A program made the translations under genes and the position numbers. Positions 41,801-53,719 of a stretch of 64,000 nt of DNA are shown in pieces (position 1 is the stretch's first letter; every line of letters starts with the position of its first letter). Location of the stretch: positions 20,522,176 through 20,586,175 of the forward strand of contig CM049311.1 of assembly GCA_026874595.1 (NCBI GenBank). The letters are read 5' to 3'. The notes below the pieces were generated by a model. The model was given only the letters and a program-made list of their open reading frames with translations, had not been told where the DNA came from and made no database searches. This DNA comes from Sipunculus nudus. Taxonomy: Eukaryota; Annelida; Sipuncula; Golfingiida; Sipunculidae.

Positions 41801-44800
41801 AAAAAAGGCAACCACAGTTTTTATTCATGTTTATATATCTGTAAATTTGAAACGTTGTGTCTTTTGACCTTTGGCTATTTATAGCGTCTCCACCAAAAGG
41901 TATTATTTATTTTTGTGTTTGTTAATTTAGAATTTTATTTTGTGAGTTATATCACTAAAAGAAGTTTTAGGAATGTAATTAGAAACGTGTAGGATGGTAT
42001 AGATTATTAGGGTAACACCGAACATTTTGGAGGTAATCTACTTTTTCTCTCACTAAAGGTATCTGTACCATCGTTAAATAAGGCAATTGCTTTATCCCGT
42101 TCCAGGGTCCGAGTCATTCGCGGGTATTTGAGACGGGCTCTGATGTAACGAGCAGAACTCGCCTGTAATTCAACCAAGGAGTTGGTGGAACGTGACACAT
42201 ATTTTTTTATGTAGCACAAAGCAAAATTTGATTAAGATTATGAATAGGAGATGTAAGATACAGTCTCACACCTCATATCTTGTTGGCAGATATGTTACAA
42301 CCCCTTTTCCTAAGAACGTCCTCTATTGCTATAATTATTACATTTGGGGCTACAAATGAATTGTTTCCTATAATCATATTGTAATAACGTGCACTTTTGT
42401 AAAAACTATTACATTATTTTATTTACATTTGCAAATTTTTTATTACATTTGTCGTTGCAAAGGTTGCCGTGCACCTGTTTCGGTAACTTTTAATGCTACT
42501 ACTCGATGCCTTAGAATGTACATGTATATATCATTTTATACATGAATAACTTAAACTGTAACATGACGTCACAAAATAACCATCAGACATATAACTTATA
42601 AAGTCAATAAAAGATCATCGCTATGAAATCATTTTCATGAAATATAAGTAAGGATCTGAGTATGTGAAGAGATATATAGTTATTCATTCCTTTGGATCCA
42701 TCCTTCCTTTTATTTTGCAATAATTATTACAAATGGATTGTTTCTTCTATCATCTTTTGTAATAAAATGCAATATTGTTATAACTGGTAGATAAGGGGTT
42801 ATATTTATAATCCCTATTGTATGATATTTATCACATTTGCAATATTTTTATTACATTTAGTGTTGCAAATGTTGTTGTGCGAATGTTTCGGTGAAGAACT
42901 TTGAATACTGCTAATCGGTACTTTTAAACTTTTATCCAACATTATATAGAAGCATATCTAAAATTGTAACTTGAAATTTCCAAGTGACCATTCGGCATAT
43001 AACTTGAAGTCAATAAAATGAAATAATTTTCATTAAGTAATATAAGTAATATGTGAAGAGATCGTTATTCACTCCTTTTTTATTCATTTAAATAAAGTGT
43101 ATCTCATTATGTATTTATATTATAATGTGTACATTTGATTTGCACAAGCACCAACTATTTTTAGAATTAAAGCAACTATTGATTACTACTATGGTATACC
43201 TTCTTTTTAAATCGTTCGATTTTTCCGACGATTCAATATGAATCGTCTCTAACTACCCATATCGTTAAATACATTCACCCTTAAACACAAAGAATAAATA
43301 CTCGGAAACATGTACAGCAAATTCCTGGAATTTACGTCTCCCGCTACAATAGGCGTGATTACAGGACTCAATACTCATTTATATTAGGCTGGTAAGCCAG
43401 TCAGCTGGTCGTAGACTCTCTAATGTCGGAGGACCAAAAAGATTGATTGATAACGCTACATCCTTTATCAGTATAATATCTATACAGATTTAACTTTAAA
43501 AAAGGCGTCAAAAACCAAATGCTCTTCAGTGACCATTTTTTCATGCGACCCTGTCGGCAAAAAGGAAGAATGAATCCATTTGATAAAAGAAACTTCTTGT
43601 TGAATAATTGTAGAGACATGTTTAACTGAAAAAGACGTGAAGCATAAATCTCCTGCCATTTTAAATATGGATGATATTGAAGCAGTGTTACATTTTCACA
43701 AATTAGCAATCACATTTCGGAAGAAGCTGCCAGACTGTCTTTTTCAAAGTTTGTACGTAGAAGAGATTAAAAAAGACATGGTGTAGGGTTATGCAGCACC
43801 GAAAGAATGAAAATGGAGAAAGATTATATCCACAATTTTACTTAACAAAACCATGGTCATCACGGAAGTAGCAACCAAATTATCCGTATCCCAGTCCTAC
43901 AAAGTCAATCCGTAACCGAATAAACCCAGTCAATACATAACATACATAACACATGGAAACATATTTTGCTTTTTCCGATGGCATTCAGGTATCTATCGTC
44001 CAGAGCCATATACGCTCTCTCATTACTGCAGATTTCATAGAGTTGGAACGGGACAAATTTCTAATTGAAAATGTAAGTGGCACAATAGTGGATTAAACAT
44101 AAGCAAATGTGTATTTTACTAAGATAAGCATACATATGTGCAAAGTATGGTGAAAAATTGGAGATATTTGTAAAAGGATTGAGCGGATAATGCGTTACCC
44201 ATCTTAATTACACACGTTTATATTTCACTTGAATTGGAACTAACAGAAATCATGAATCGTTTCAGGCCCGTATAGCATAACAGAGATATGGAGTAAATGA
44301 ATACAGCTAGCTAGAAGGGGACATTAGGACCCTATAGGGACCTTTTCATCTACAACGTATGTTACATTTACGTGAAATATAGTGTTTTCTCCTTAAAATA
44401 TAATGGTGTCTGCCAATATTTCGTTCCAAAACCGTTTGCTTACTCCCATGTAAAAATGCAAATATGTTTGCACCGGGCGCGATAGGTTGGGCCTAACATA
44501 AACAGGGCGCGTACGTCACCTGGTGGCCACTAACGCAAATACACAATTCATGATTTTCAAGCTTCTTCTTTCATAATTCGTCTCCTTGGTTGGGAGTTGT
44601 CTAGCATACGCAAGGTCGGACCTACTGCCACGCAGTCTTGGCACACACACACACATAACAACGTATAGACACTGTATAGAACATACTGATAGGATAATTT
44701 TACATATATACATATACACATAAACACATTATACACGCATGTATATATACATCATATATAAATATACAAATTTACACATATACTATTGTCTTAAATTTTA

Positions 44801-47800
44801 CCATGATACAAGGGTTGCTCCCATAGACGAAATTGATCCGATCGTAAGTATAGGTCTGAATTATTAATAAACTTTATGTATGAGTTATTGTTTTCTGATA
44901 TTCTTCTTTTCAAGGAATCTATTTACTTGCGCATTAGAGCATCAAAATGAGTAAGATTACTTGTCACAAACTCGGTCCTGATACTTCACAGTTTAGGTAA
45001 TCCCATAAAAATTCTTAGAGAACTGTTGTATGCAACGTAAATCTTTTGCAAGCAAGTCTTTTTAAAATTGCACCATAGACTTGCACAATATAGAGTAGAG
45101 AAGCATTTTTGAATAATCAATTTTTGACTGGTTTTAAACAGTGTTTGAAATTTTGTTTCAGTTAATTGACCCTATAATATACAAAAAAGGGCATTTGTCG
45201 TTGCATATCATAAGAATCCTGTAAATTGTTATCTTAAATACAGCCAAGATATTTGTACTTTTAACGAAAGTCAGCTGTGTTTCACCCATTATTAGTTTAG
45301 GTAATGCTAAGGACCATACTTTTACCCACTATGTGCATACACACAGTTTTTGTTTTATTAAATGTAATTTGATGTGAAATTTCGTAACCACAAGTTAAGC
45401 TAATCAGTTTTTGTAAATCTTTTACAGAGGGTCCAAACAGGACTGTGTCATCTGCATACATAAGATGATTATTGGTTGTTCCATTAATGCAAAATCCAAT
45501 TGCTTGTTTGTTTTAAATACGACTAAGATCGTCCAAGTAAATATTAAAAGATGTGGTGACAATACACCACCCTGTCGGACCCCATTAGTAATCTGATGAT
45601 GCAATAAAAGGAAAAAGATCCGTGATGCCTGTTCGTGATGAAATCAAAAGGGAACTGCTCCCTTTTATTTTAAACTTGAAGTTATAACATCCCGCGATAT
45701 AAAACCTCTTTGTGTCATTGTCACTCTGAATAACCTGCTCAATATTTGCAAGGTCCTTAAATTATTCTCATCCTCACAATTACCATATAGTAGCAGAGAG
45801 CGTGGTATTGCCGAGAGACTATTCACAATACTCTGCAAGGGAAAAACATCGAAAACCGCTGTTAAAAACTCATGTGACGTATTTTGACACACAAAAAACT
45901 TAACCGATCACTTTGCGTCATGGACATGCTGACAAGATAAAATATGACCGTATGATAGGCCACAGTACTTACAGTGCAAATTTCTAAGAGCAAAATAAAA
46001 AAAAAAAAAAAATGTTATAAAAATCGCAAATATGGAGGTATCACCTCCAAATTTTTTGCAGTGCGCCAACCCCCCCCCCCCCCCCCCCCCCCTTAGCTAC
46101 TGCACGTAATTACGATACGATAGGGATTATGAGAAACAATGCATTTGCAACCTCTATTGCTATAATTATTACATAATGGACGGTATTACAGCAGGGATCT
46201 AACATAGCTAGCAAAGATAGCGTACTTTTGATCTAATTTCTAATGAGCTTTCTTCAAACACGGGGGCACCCCAAGGCTGTGTGTTATCGCCAACATTACA
46301 TGTTTTTAATTTCTAGGTATCCATATATGTTCAAACTTGAAGTGAAGGAAAATGTAAATCATTGTACGAAGACGGCCTAACAGCAGCTGTTCTTATAAAG
46401 GAGTCTTAAAGGGTTTGATCTAGGTCTACCGGTGCTTCTGGAATTTTACAGAGCAGTTATAGAGAGGGTCTTGACGCTCTGTGTCACTGTAATGAGAGGA
46501 AGCATCAATTCCGAGGAGCGAAATTGACTTAAAACGGCTTGGAGGATAATCGGGACGTTTTTCCATCTTTTGAATCCATTTACCATAAGGCATTAGAGAA
46601 AGCGAATGCTATTATCAAAGATTTTAATCACCCAGCGCACCATCTATTTAAATTAATGAAATCTCGACTTCGTTACCGGTCGCTACCAATTTATTCCAAA
46701 AGAAAAAATTAAGCCAATGCCATAAACAAAACCTTAAATCTTTTATGTACGATTTATGTATTTATTTATTTTCTCCTATCAATATATTCTTTTACAACAA
46801 GCTGGTCAAGACTTTTACTATTGTATATTATATTCTAACTACATATGTTTTTTATCTTATCGCATATTATGATATATACTTTATTACTTTTCGACACAGG
46901 ACATCTCTAAAGACATACTAATTTTGAAGGTTTATTTGCGCCGTTTTCCTGTTCTTTTCTTCAGTTCTTATAATTTTTTGCTCACATATTTATTGGCATT
47001 ACGCTCCCGAGGCAGCGGAAATCTTGCGCTTCTAAAGAAGCAACTGATTTTCACGCTGCCAGCTTTGACCGTTTATGATATATTTAGACACCAGATGGCG
47101 GTTGGTTGTCCACTGATATAAACGTGCGTACGATGTGACAAGCAGCCAATCAGATGCCAATAAACAAACACTCAACAGGCATCCTGGCTCCGCCCATTGC
47201 CGCGCTTCAAGCGCCGTTTGATGAGTTTCCGGTCGAATTTAAATTGCTCCCTGTGCATTCTCGCATCATCGACCGATTCGATTATGACATTATGACTGTG
47301 TTAGCGTAGCCATGTATCTGTTGTCTGCAGAACTGAAACCAGCCAGCGAGGTGTGCACGCAGCCTTTGTTGTTACGTTTCGTTTGAATTACAGCTCACCG
47401 GCCGAGCATCCTATGTGCCCAAGGCCCTAAGCAAACCACGTCAGGGGCAATTCTCTCTGAGCCTGTGGCCTGTTTAGACGGTTACGCTGGGGGATGAGCT
47501 GTCACTCAAAAAGAAATTAATATGATTGGCTCCGTGTATTCCTCGCTTGGCTTTGTCTTCCAGCACAAAGTTTCATCTGATTGGACAAAAATACAGTGCT
47601 TCCCTCTGGTGTTGCAAAGCAGGATACGAGGTCATAACAAACAGCGCCTTACGATATAAGAAGTAGCCCTATAGGTAAAGCGCTGTGTAAAGAGCGTATA
47701 TTGGCATTAATTCATATTACAATGGTTATATTCTATGCAGGTCTTGTGTATGGTAAGAACGCGAAAATGAAACTGTCGCGAAACACAAAAAATGGAGAAT

Positions 47801-50800
47801 CCCGAAATTATATCCCCGCGAATATGAAACCAACCTCACTAATTCATCTGAGCTCAAGTAGGACCCATATCGACCTATCAGTCAGCTGATGGCATATACA
47901 GGCATGTCCATGAAGTGAGCAACCACCAGCGTCAAAGAAACATTGAGATGGGGCCGAAATCTGGACGCGAGTACTAAAATAAGCCAACAATTTGATATAT
48001 TTTACTACATGAAGTTTTTTAAGAGGAATTTAAAATATGTCTCCGAATATAAATTATTTATTAATAGATTTGGTTTTATATCCTGTTGTCATGGTATCGG
48101 GCACTGGAGTCCGAGTCGGGTCCTGTTCTGACAGTGGGAACCTTTGGAGGTATTGCATGACGTCAAACACATTTTAGATAATACAATCCTGTTAGTTTAA
48201 GTTTACGGGGATATGTGTGGAATGTTAATCCCATGCAACAATGTTGTTTGTTTACACCATGCTGGGCCGTTATCCATTAGGATCTAATGGATAATGCAGT
48301 ATATCTTTATAAAATTTAAAAATAATGCAGCATTGGAAAATGACAGGGTACACAATCACTCAAAAGTTTATCATGACCTGCCTTGGAAACTGGTTGCAAT
48401 GCAAAAAAAACAAACTTGAATAACAGTGTTAATTTTGAAGTATGTATCATGGTCAATGGAAATACAGAGATAACAACGAATAATTTCAGTTTATTTTCTA
48501 TTTTTTTCACAGAGGATCTGCAGTTTATGATTTTTTTTAAGTTACGTTATTTATAACGCAGTAATTTATATCGCAATTGGTCGGATCACTTAAAAAAAAA
48601 TTTTGGATGATTTTTTTATTATTCACAGTGATTTAAGTTTTGATTTAAATCACGATTTAAATCAAGTGATTTAAACCATACCAGCTCTGCCTTTGTAAGC
48701 AGTTATGGTGAGTTTCATGAAAATTCATCAAAGCCCTGATACGTTATCACGGGCGACACTGAAAGATAATGGACGGATGCACCGAGGGTATTAGTACGTC
48801 GTACACTATGAAAAAATGGAGAATTTGTGCATGTATAAAGAAGCAGTAATATTTGCATAAGACTTGTTGATTATGGAAAGTCTCTTTAAATTCGACAATT
48901 TTCTTTTTTAACCTCTGATGGCCTATAAATAGCAAACACTGACTGTGTCCCAATAGGCCAAGAGATTAAGCAAGAATAAGGACCAAAGGCAAAAAAAAGT
49001 TGCAACAGGAATGCGTTTTTGTAAAGTATGAAGTTTGACCTACTAAAAGTCTATAAAAATCAACCGACGGGAAATATGAAAATTTTAAGTTTTACCCGTC
49101 TATCCTTATTCACATTATCACCTCTTTCGGTTTACATGTTAATTTGATATACCTTTTGTTAACATGTGTAAATTGAAAAGTAATTGTGTCTTAACACCTA
49201 CGCCCTTCAGTCCTTTTTACAAGACCGAAGTTGCAATTAACTAGGATATTTAAAGAAGCAAAAATGTTTATAAATGTTTGTATAAATGGTGAATACGATT
49301 GGATAATGATCGATACCTAGTCATCAAACCCTAGGGTGGGGCACATGAGGCTTAATATTATCAATTCAGCTTAAGTAAAGGGAGCTTTGTATTTTAATTG
49401 ACACTTCTGTAAGTCCTCCCTGACGTTTGACAAGCAAACACTCTCACCTTCGGAACTCTCACCTAAGTTTGGTAGTACCACCTTTCTTGACAATTCATCA
49501 CGATACCTTGTTTGCATTTTTCCCACTTCATGGATCTAACATATGATCTAATAAATATTAATAAAATACTGAATGATAAATAATGATATTTGCATGGTTC
49601 AGGAATAATTGTTAGATCAGTCAGCAGTATACTGAAATATTTTCAACCATGCTTTGCTCAAGAATAGTCTAATAGGGACAATTATTTAGAGGTTTTTGCA
49701 GATGCAATGTATGAAACAATACTTTTAAAATTCTTTAAAAATGAAACAGTCGCTGTAAATTAAAATTTTTCAGCCAACAACAATATATATTGCAAATCTA
49801 ACTGGAGATACTCTCCTTTGAGGATTCAAATTAAGTATATATCATTAAGAAAGTTATTCACATGTACATTTTATATATAAATTTAACGAAAGTAGTTCGT
49901 GAAGAGGAAAAGTTCCGCTGATAAAAATACTTTGATCAGTCAAGGTACACCATCTTAATAAATGTCGGCCATGGGGGGGGGGGGGGCAGTTAACGTGTTA
50001 ACTCTGGATACTGCATGTATACCCAATACAGAAAGGTACACGCACATGCATAATCTGGTATGTTCTACTTAATTATTCTAAAATACCTTATAAATTGAAG
50101 GATAAATTTCAGTAGTTAGAGTGGATATGAACATCAAAATGTGTAGTCACATGGATTGCTTCGCATGATTGCCTTCGTATCTTGAAAGGTTAAGACGTTA
50201 ATCCTCGTATACCATGATTAACCACTTAAGGGTAGGGGTAACCCTGAAATACAAAAGCGGTCATATCTCTCTACAGAAATAAAATATTTCGTCAAAATTT
50301 GTTTCAGAGCAAAATAAATTTCAGTTAACCCATTATTCACATGGTTTTATTTGAAACTTTGACAATGAAAACCTAGTTTAGACAGAATGTTCATTTCTAG
50401 TCTTTTATATATACGGGAAAGCAGAATGTTTTCCAATGGCGGCCCTAATTTATATATGAAAAATTTAAAATATGAAGTTAACCGTTACTATTAAGGTTTT
50501 ATTTGAATCTTTGACCCTAAAAACCTAGGTCTGGACTCAATATTTGACCAATTATCATGGTTAGTTCTAGAGATATCGAAGAAAATAGAATTTTCGTCAA
50601 TGGCGGCCCTAATTTGCATATTACAAAAGTTTCCTAAGGTCGTCGTGAGCACAGCCCAACTCAAAAGTATCAGTGAACTTCTACCATCACAAATCCATCA
50701 AAAAACCTTGTTCTACACACAATTCATAGACCCCTTACTGGCAACAAGACTAAAATGCTTGTATACCATGATTAATCACTTATGGGTAGGGGTAACCTTT

Positions 50801-53422
50801 AAATACAAAAGCGGTCATACGTCTCAATAGAAATATAGTATATCGTCAAAATCTGTTTTAAAACACCGCCATGAAATTATAAAATGTATCCAAGTGTTGA
50901 ACGTGAAGTCGGTGAAGTGACCCTTTAAATATGCAAAATTTAATGAAGAAAAAAATACCTAAAAATCACATTATTATACAAAATACATTTAATTTGACGT
51001 TTTAAAGTATTTAATGTCATCATACCATTAATTTCCCTTACTTTAGTACCGTCGTTGAACTGTGGTAACGGAAATGAGGATTTTAATGACATTTATTTCA
51101 AAATCTACAATTTTTAAAAATTGCGACTCCGGGGATAAGAAAAACGTAAAATATTCATATTTCCCATGGGTTGATTTTGATAGACTTTTAGTATGTCAAA
51201 TACATACCTTACGAAAATGCATTGTGCAAATAGAAATTCTGTTGAGATTATTTTGACCTTTTTTACTAATTCTACTGGCCTACAAAGCATCCTCTATTCG
51301 CCGTAAACCCTGCCATACTATGAATTTAATGCACCAGGGAACGCTTACAGCTAGTAGAGTGCACATCAGTAAGTAAATAAACCAATGTCAATTTTCCAAT
51401 GCTCAATTACGTCGGCACTAAGGAAGGGAGCAGGGCATGTGTTTGTGGCGTCATTCACGACCACGTTTAGTTTTTGTATTATTTTTTAAACCCTATTTAT
51501 ACTCTCTTTTGAAAATTTTACGTTTGGAATACGGAAACACTCAAAGTATTTCACGGATGAAAGCCAAAAAAAAAAACGCTTGGCAGATGGCTTGTTCGGT
51601 GCCATTCCGTAACAGGATTTTTTTTTATACACAATGGGGTATCGCAAAATAGGACTGCATTATTAAAGGGGCATAATCAGGAGCAATATTATTCCTATTC
51701 TTCTCACACTCTCAGTTCAGTTTTGTTTTATACAAAAATTTCCCAGTAAAACTATTCCAGCACACCATCTCATTTCCTCGCATACGACTGTTTAATACCT
51801 TGTTATAGCCCTGCGTGTTGGTAATCACAGTCTGTTTACCATTACAAAGCCGCGTGATCGGAGGTCCGGTTAAGGGGCAACACCAGTGTTTCAGCCAGCG
51901 GGAACATGTATAACATTTTTTTAGCAAGTCAGTCAGGGCATCTCCTGATTGGCACGTGTTGTGGCTCCGCGCAGCACACGGCCCAACGCACTCTGTTTAT
52001 GTTTACACCTGCGATCGCTCCCGGTTCACTGTTTTACAGGAGTAAGCAAACGGTTTCAAGGCAATATTTTGGCAGGTACAGATTTATTTCAAAGAGAAGA
52101 AGCTATTTTTCATGTTAACTCAACTTGTTTATAGGTGATTGGGCCCCTTTAATGCAGGCCTCCGCCATGTCGGCTATCCTTAATGTAGATATATTTTCAT
52201 TCACTAACTGGTCTATATTCTAAGGTTCATTGGCGCACTTGTTCCCTAACATGTTTGCGTTCGCTTATGCGGCCCACATTCTCATGTTCAATCGGGTATA
52301 TGTGACTTCACATTTGTGAATATTCCTGGAAGTCATTACGTGATCCGGATTATGAGCCGGACCCATACCAAAATCTAATCGATTAACATTGGCCAATGCC
52401 TGAGGTGCCCTGAAAATTTCATGTGATTCCGTTCCCGGTGAACCGGTTGCGTGAATTATGTTGTGAACAATCACATACACACAAAAGGGAATGAACGCAT
52501 AACCTCCTGCGGAGGCAGAATTACCAACTTTAAGAAATAAGTAGACATTTATTTTGCAAGAAGTGATTTTTATTGAGTGGTATATCTGATACTATCGTAA
52601 TAATAAATGTCCACTTAGATCAATTGAGAAAAACTATGGATAAAAAAATATGATTAAAAATATTAAATATGATTTGCTGTTCATAATTATGTTTACAGAA
52701 ATATGAAATTTAAAATATTCAATGAGAAATTTCAAGGGAAGATTCAGACAGACCTGATTGGGAATGTCATCAGAAAAACAATTGATAAAAAATTCTCTAA
52801 GCGTTGCAAAACTCTCTATATTGTTAATGGTAGTACGCATCTCATTGAAGTTTTTCCATTACCAGCATAATAAAAAAAATGTTCCTCACCTTTAATCAGA
52901 GCATTTTAAGAGTATTTCACAGAGAAAAATTGACCAAAATAGTCAAAATACTAATCGAGAATAAAATAAAAAAACAAAATAGTTACTGTAGTAAAATTTA
53001 GAGTAGAGATTAATCTATGAGCGACTAAGTGAATTAAATTGAAACAAATTACTTGTTTCCAAGTGCACAATTCTTTAAATGCCATTTTGACATTTTGTTC
53101 TTCAGTTTTGTTTAAGCTGAATGTTTCTCTTGGGATAAGTTAGATATATATAAACAACTAAACATCTGCATGAGTGTAACTAATATCAGCTGAATTATTT
53201 AATCAAAAAGTAACGTATGAAACAGTCAGTTTGATCGGGACTATATCAGTGGTACTATAAGAATGATAAATGTGTAAGTTTTCTAATTAATGATTTTAGC
53301 AGTGAAGTGATCAACAAAACCTTGCTAAGGCAAAGAATTAAAAACTTACCGGAAGTGTTCGTGACTTCTTTAAATGTGACAACAATAAGAAGCATAAACA
53401 AAACACCATCCACCTCATCCAT
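36774..53422 (-). CDS. Secreted or membrane kringle-domain protein gene (3' end unresolved)
   Basis: Proposed join on the minus strand: 53422-53350, 39655-39398, 37031-36774. All boundaries are phase 1, so the pieces join cleanly: signal peptide, then DC-K kringle, then DC-K kringle, then an unresolved continuation. The 13.7-kb first intron is long compared with the neighbouring genes. Linking exon 1 to the kringles rests on strand, order, phase and the absence of another acceptor gene between them, so an intervening exon or separate gene is possible. The protein would be extracellular; kringle proteins without a protease are common in molluscs, and some carry kinase or membrane regions further on. 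Neither is seen here. Confidence 0.6.
37169..37420 (+). mobile_element. tRNA-derived SINE
   Basis: 37169-37240 folds partly like a tRNA: acceptor strands GCCTCTG / CCGAGGC pair fully, and there is a D-arm 'tggctcaggggtagagca' and a T-arm-like 'gtgagttccaatctcag'. The anticodon stem does not pair, so it is not a functional tRNA. A 180-bp body ends in an A-rich tail near 37420. Confidence 0.75.
38075..38677. mobile_element. Foldback/MITE element with ~100-bp terminal inverted repeats
   Basis: The left end AGTGTCAAACACGTTGAAGCA at 38075 is matched inverted by TGCTTCAACGTGTTTGACACT ending at 38677. Similarity continues inward for about 100 bp ('ggtgtttacacaccgg..gatcgccaggt' against 'acctgacgatcaccggtgtat'). 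The whole is about 603 bp with no transposase. It sits in the intron between the two kringle exons. Confidence 0.85.
38750..38803. repeat. (TA)n microsatellite
   Basis: A TA run within the kringle-gene intron, just beyond the foldback element. Confidence 0.95.
39398..39655 (-). CDS. Kringle gene exon 2: first kringle domain
   Basis: CKVTQRGSEYTGTQ, CQRWDSQTPHSH, FPDQTLEDASNYCRNPDGE, GGPWCYT and RWQYCGIPFC, a complete six-Cys kringle. Acceptor 'attttacag', donor GTAAAT; 258 nt, phase 1 to 1. It is closely similar to the kringle at 37031-36774, suggesting exon duplication. Confidence 0.85.
39722..39807 (-). pseudogene. Truncated, frameshifted kringle exon fragment
   Basis: On the minus strand it carries 'ggcggtccatggtgctactg', then 'caacaaacagatggcaatac' and 'ggcattccctt', the 3' third of a kringle exon (GGPWCY ... 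RWQY ... GIPF). It has small insertions that break the frame, and the final Cys is lost. It lies about 70 bp from the intact first kringle exon, so it is probably the remnant of a local duplication. Confidence 0.7.
39810..42330. other. Kringle-gene intron 1 sequence, mostly unique
   Basis: It holds a degenerate SINE head at about 40140-40260 (similar to 37169), C and G homopolymers near 40070 and 40850, a short CA run at 41402 and a pair of inverted 'tttttcgcgagggtttca'-type words at 41450 and 41795 that may bound an eroded MITE. No exon is seen. Confidence 0.4.
42335..43081 (+). repeat. Tandem duplication, two ~360-bp diverged units
   Basis: 42335-42693 and 42721-43081 are co-linear: both contain 'attattacaaatg', 'attacatttgtcgttgcaaa' or variants, 'gtttcggt', 'gcatataactt', 'agtcaataaaa', 'tttcat' and 'gtgaagagat' followed by 'ttattca'. 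A short related fragment ('cctctattgctataattatt') recurs at 46150. Confidence 0.75.
43989..44072 (+). other. Isolated exon-like segment
   Basis: The acceptor 'tccgatggcattcag' and strong donor AAT|GTAAGT bound exactly 28 open codons (VSIVQSHIRSLITADF, then IELERDKFLIEN). No neighbouring exon on the plus strand was found. It may be a chance combination or a stray exon inside the kringle-gene intron. Confidence 0.2.
44820..45660 (-). pseudogene. Degenerate non-LTR retrotransposon ORF2 (RT to C-terminus)
   Basis: On the minus strand the fragments run in order: NGVRQGGVLSP (reverse transcriptase motif), a decayed YxDD region, then after frameshifts GETQLTFVKSTNILAV, LYCASLWCNFKK, AYNSSLRIFMGLPKL and NSYIKFINNS. 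This order is typical of the 3' part of a CR1/Jockey-like LINE ORF2. Multiple stops and frameshifts show it is dead. Confidence 0.75.
46060..46092. repeat. C homopolymer
   Basis: A run of more than 20 C residues, beginning near 46070. Confidence 0.9.
46200..46720 (+). pseudogene. Second degenerate LINE ORF2 fragment
   Basis: Plus-strand pieces in order: SSNTGAPQGCVLSPTL (RT motif), LEFYRAVIERVLTLCVTV, and YHKALEKANAIIKDFNHPAH followed by LFKLMKSRLRYRSLPIY. These are RT and C-terminal motifs of a LINE distinct from 44820-45660, broken by stops and deletions. Confidence 0.75.
47040..47660 (+). promoter_or_regulatory. CpG-richer patch with CCAAT motifs (possible promoter)
   Basis: 'cagccaatcagatgccaata' and 'tgattgg' / 'ctgattgg' motifs lie in a locally GC-richer segment. 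No convincing downstream coding exon was found, so it may be an enhancer, a non-coding transcript start or part of a repeat. Confidence 0.2.
50197..50870 (+). repeat. Nested direct repeats
   Basis: 'ataccatgattaaccactta...gggtaggggtaacc...caaaagcggtcat' occurs at about 50208 and again at about 50762. Between them 'caatggcggccctaatttg/ta' occurs at about 50437 and 50600, and 'aaaacctag' occurs twice. The layout suggests two rounds of duplication. Confidence 0.65.
51663..52152 (+). mobile_element. MITE, TTAAAGGGGC family, copy B
   Basis: TTAAAGGGGCATAATCA at the left end and GATTGGGCCCCTTTAA at the right end are inverted repeats. The 490-bp body aligns along its length with 19512-19996. Non-coding, in the first intron of the kringle gene. 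Confidence 0.9.
52153..53349. other. Kringle-gene intron 1, 5' part
   Basis: AT-rich sequence between the MITE and the first exon; no feature recognised. Confidence 0.4.
53350..53422 (-). CDS. Kringle gene exon 1: signal peptide
   Basis: On the minus strand ATG opens MDEVDGVLFMLLIVVTFKEV, then TNTS. There is a hydrophobic core of about ten residues and then a strong GTAAGT donor at 53349. The exon ends in phase 1, as needed by the kringle exons downstream. The acidic N-terminus before the core is unusual for a signal peptide. Confidence 0.6.
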
Positions 53423-53708
53423 CGTGAATATATAAACTGTGCATGTATCTAAACATGCGACTCATTGTCAGTGTCCCATGTATATGGTCCACGTAACGCA
53501 GGCGATGGCACCGGAATCAATGGCAGTCATGCAGTCCAAACTTGCGTCCCATATCGATTGGTTGTTATTATACTGGCTCTACATGTTGTTGGTCCGAATG
53601 AGGTGAATATTATGATTATATTAAATACCCTGAAGATGACAGGAAGATTTTTATACTGCATTAACTTGAATATTACCCGTTCCTTTTTAATATTTTTTTT
53701 GTGGAGGT

Positions 53709-53719
53709 AACTGCCTGCA
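53709..53719 (+). repeat. Left target-site duplication of the LINE
   Basis: AACTGCCTGCA, identical to 57392-57402 directly after the LINE poly(A) tail. Confidence 0.85.

Larger units (their letters stand above)
46730..51660. other. Kringle-gene intron 1, central part
   Basis: It has a GC/CpG-richer patch with CCAAT boxes at about 47040-47660, a 'gatttaaatca' palindromic repeat at 48640-48675, a G homopolymer at 49973-49986 and direct repeats at 50197-50870. No supported exon. Confidence 0.4.

Noticed and set aside
47701-47889. 62-codon ORF near the CpG-richer patch
   Set aside because: Built on 'cgcgaaaatgaaact / cgcgaatatgaaacc' repeat words like those at 41450-41800; probably a MITE remnant.
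53701-53719. Start codon of the LINE ORF at 53701
   Set aside because: These bases are target DNA including the duplication; the element itself starts after 53719.
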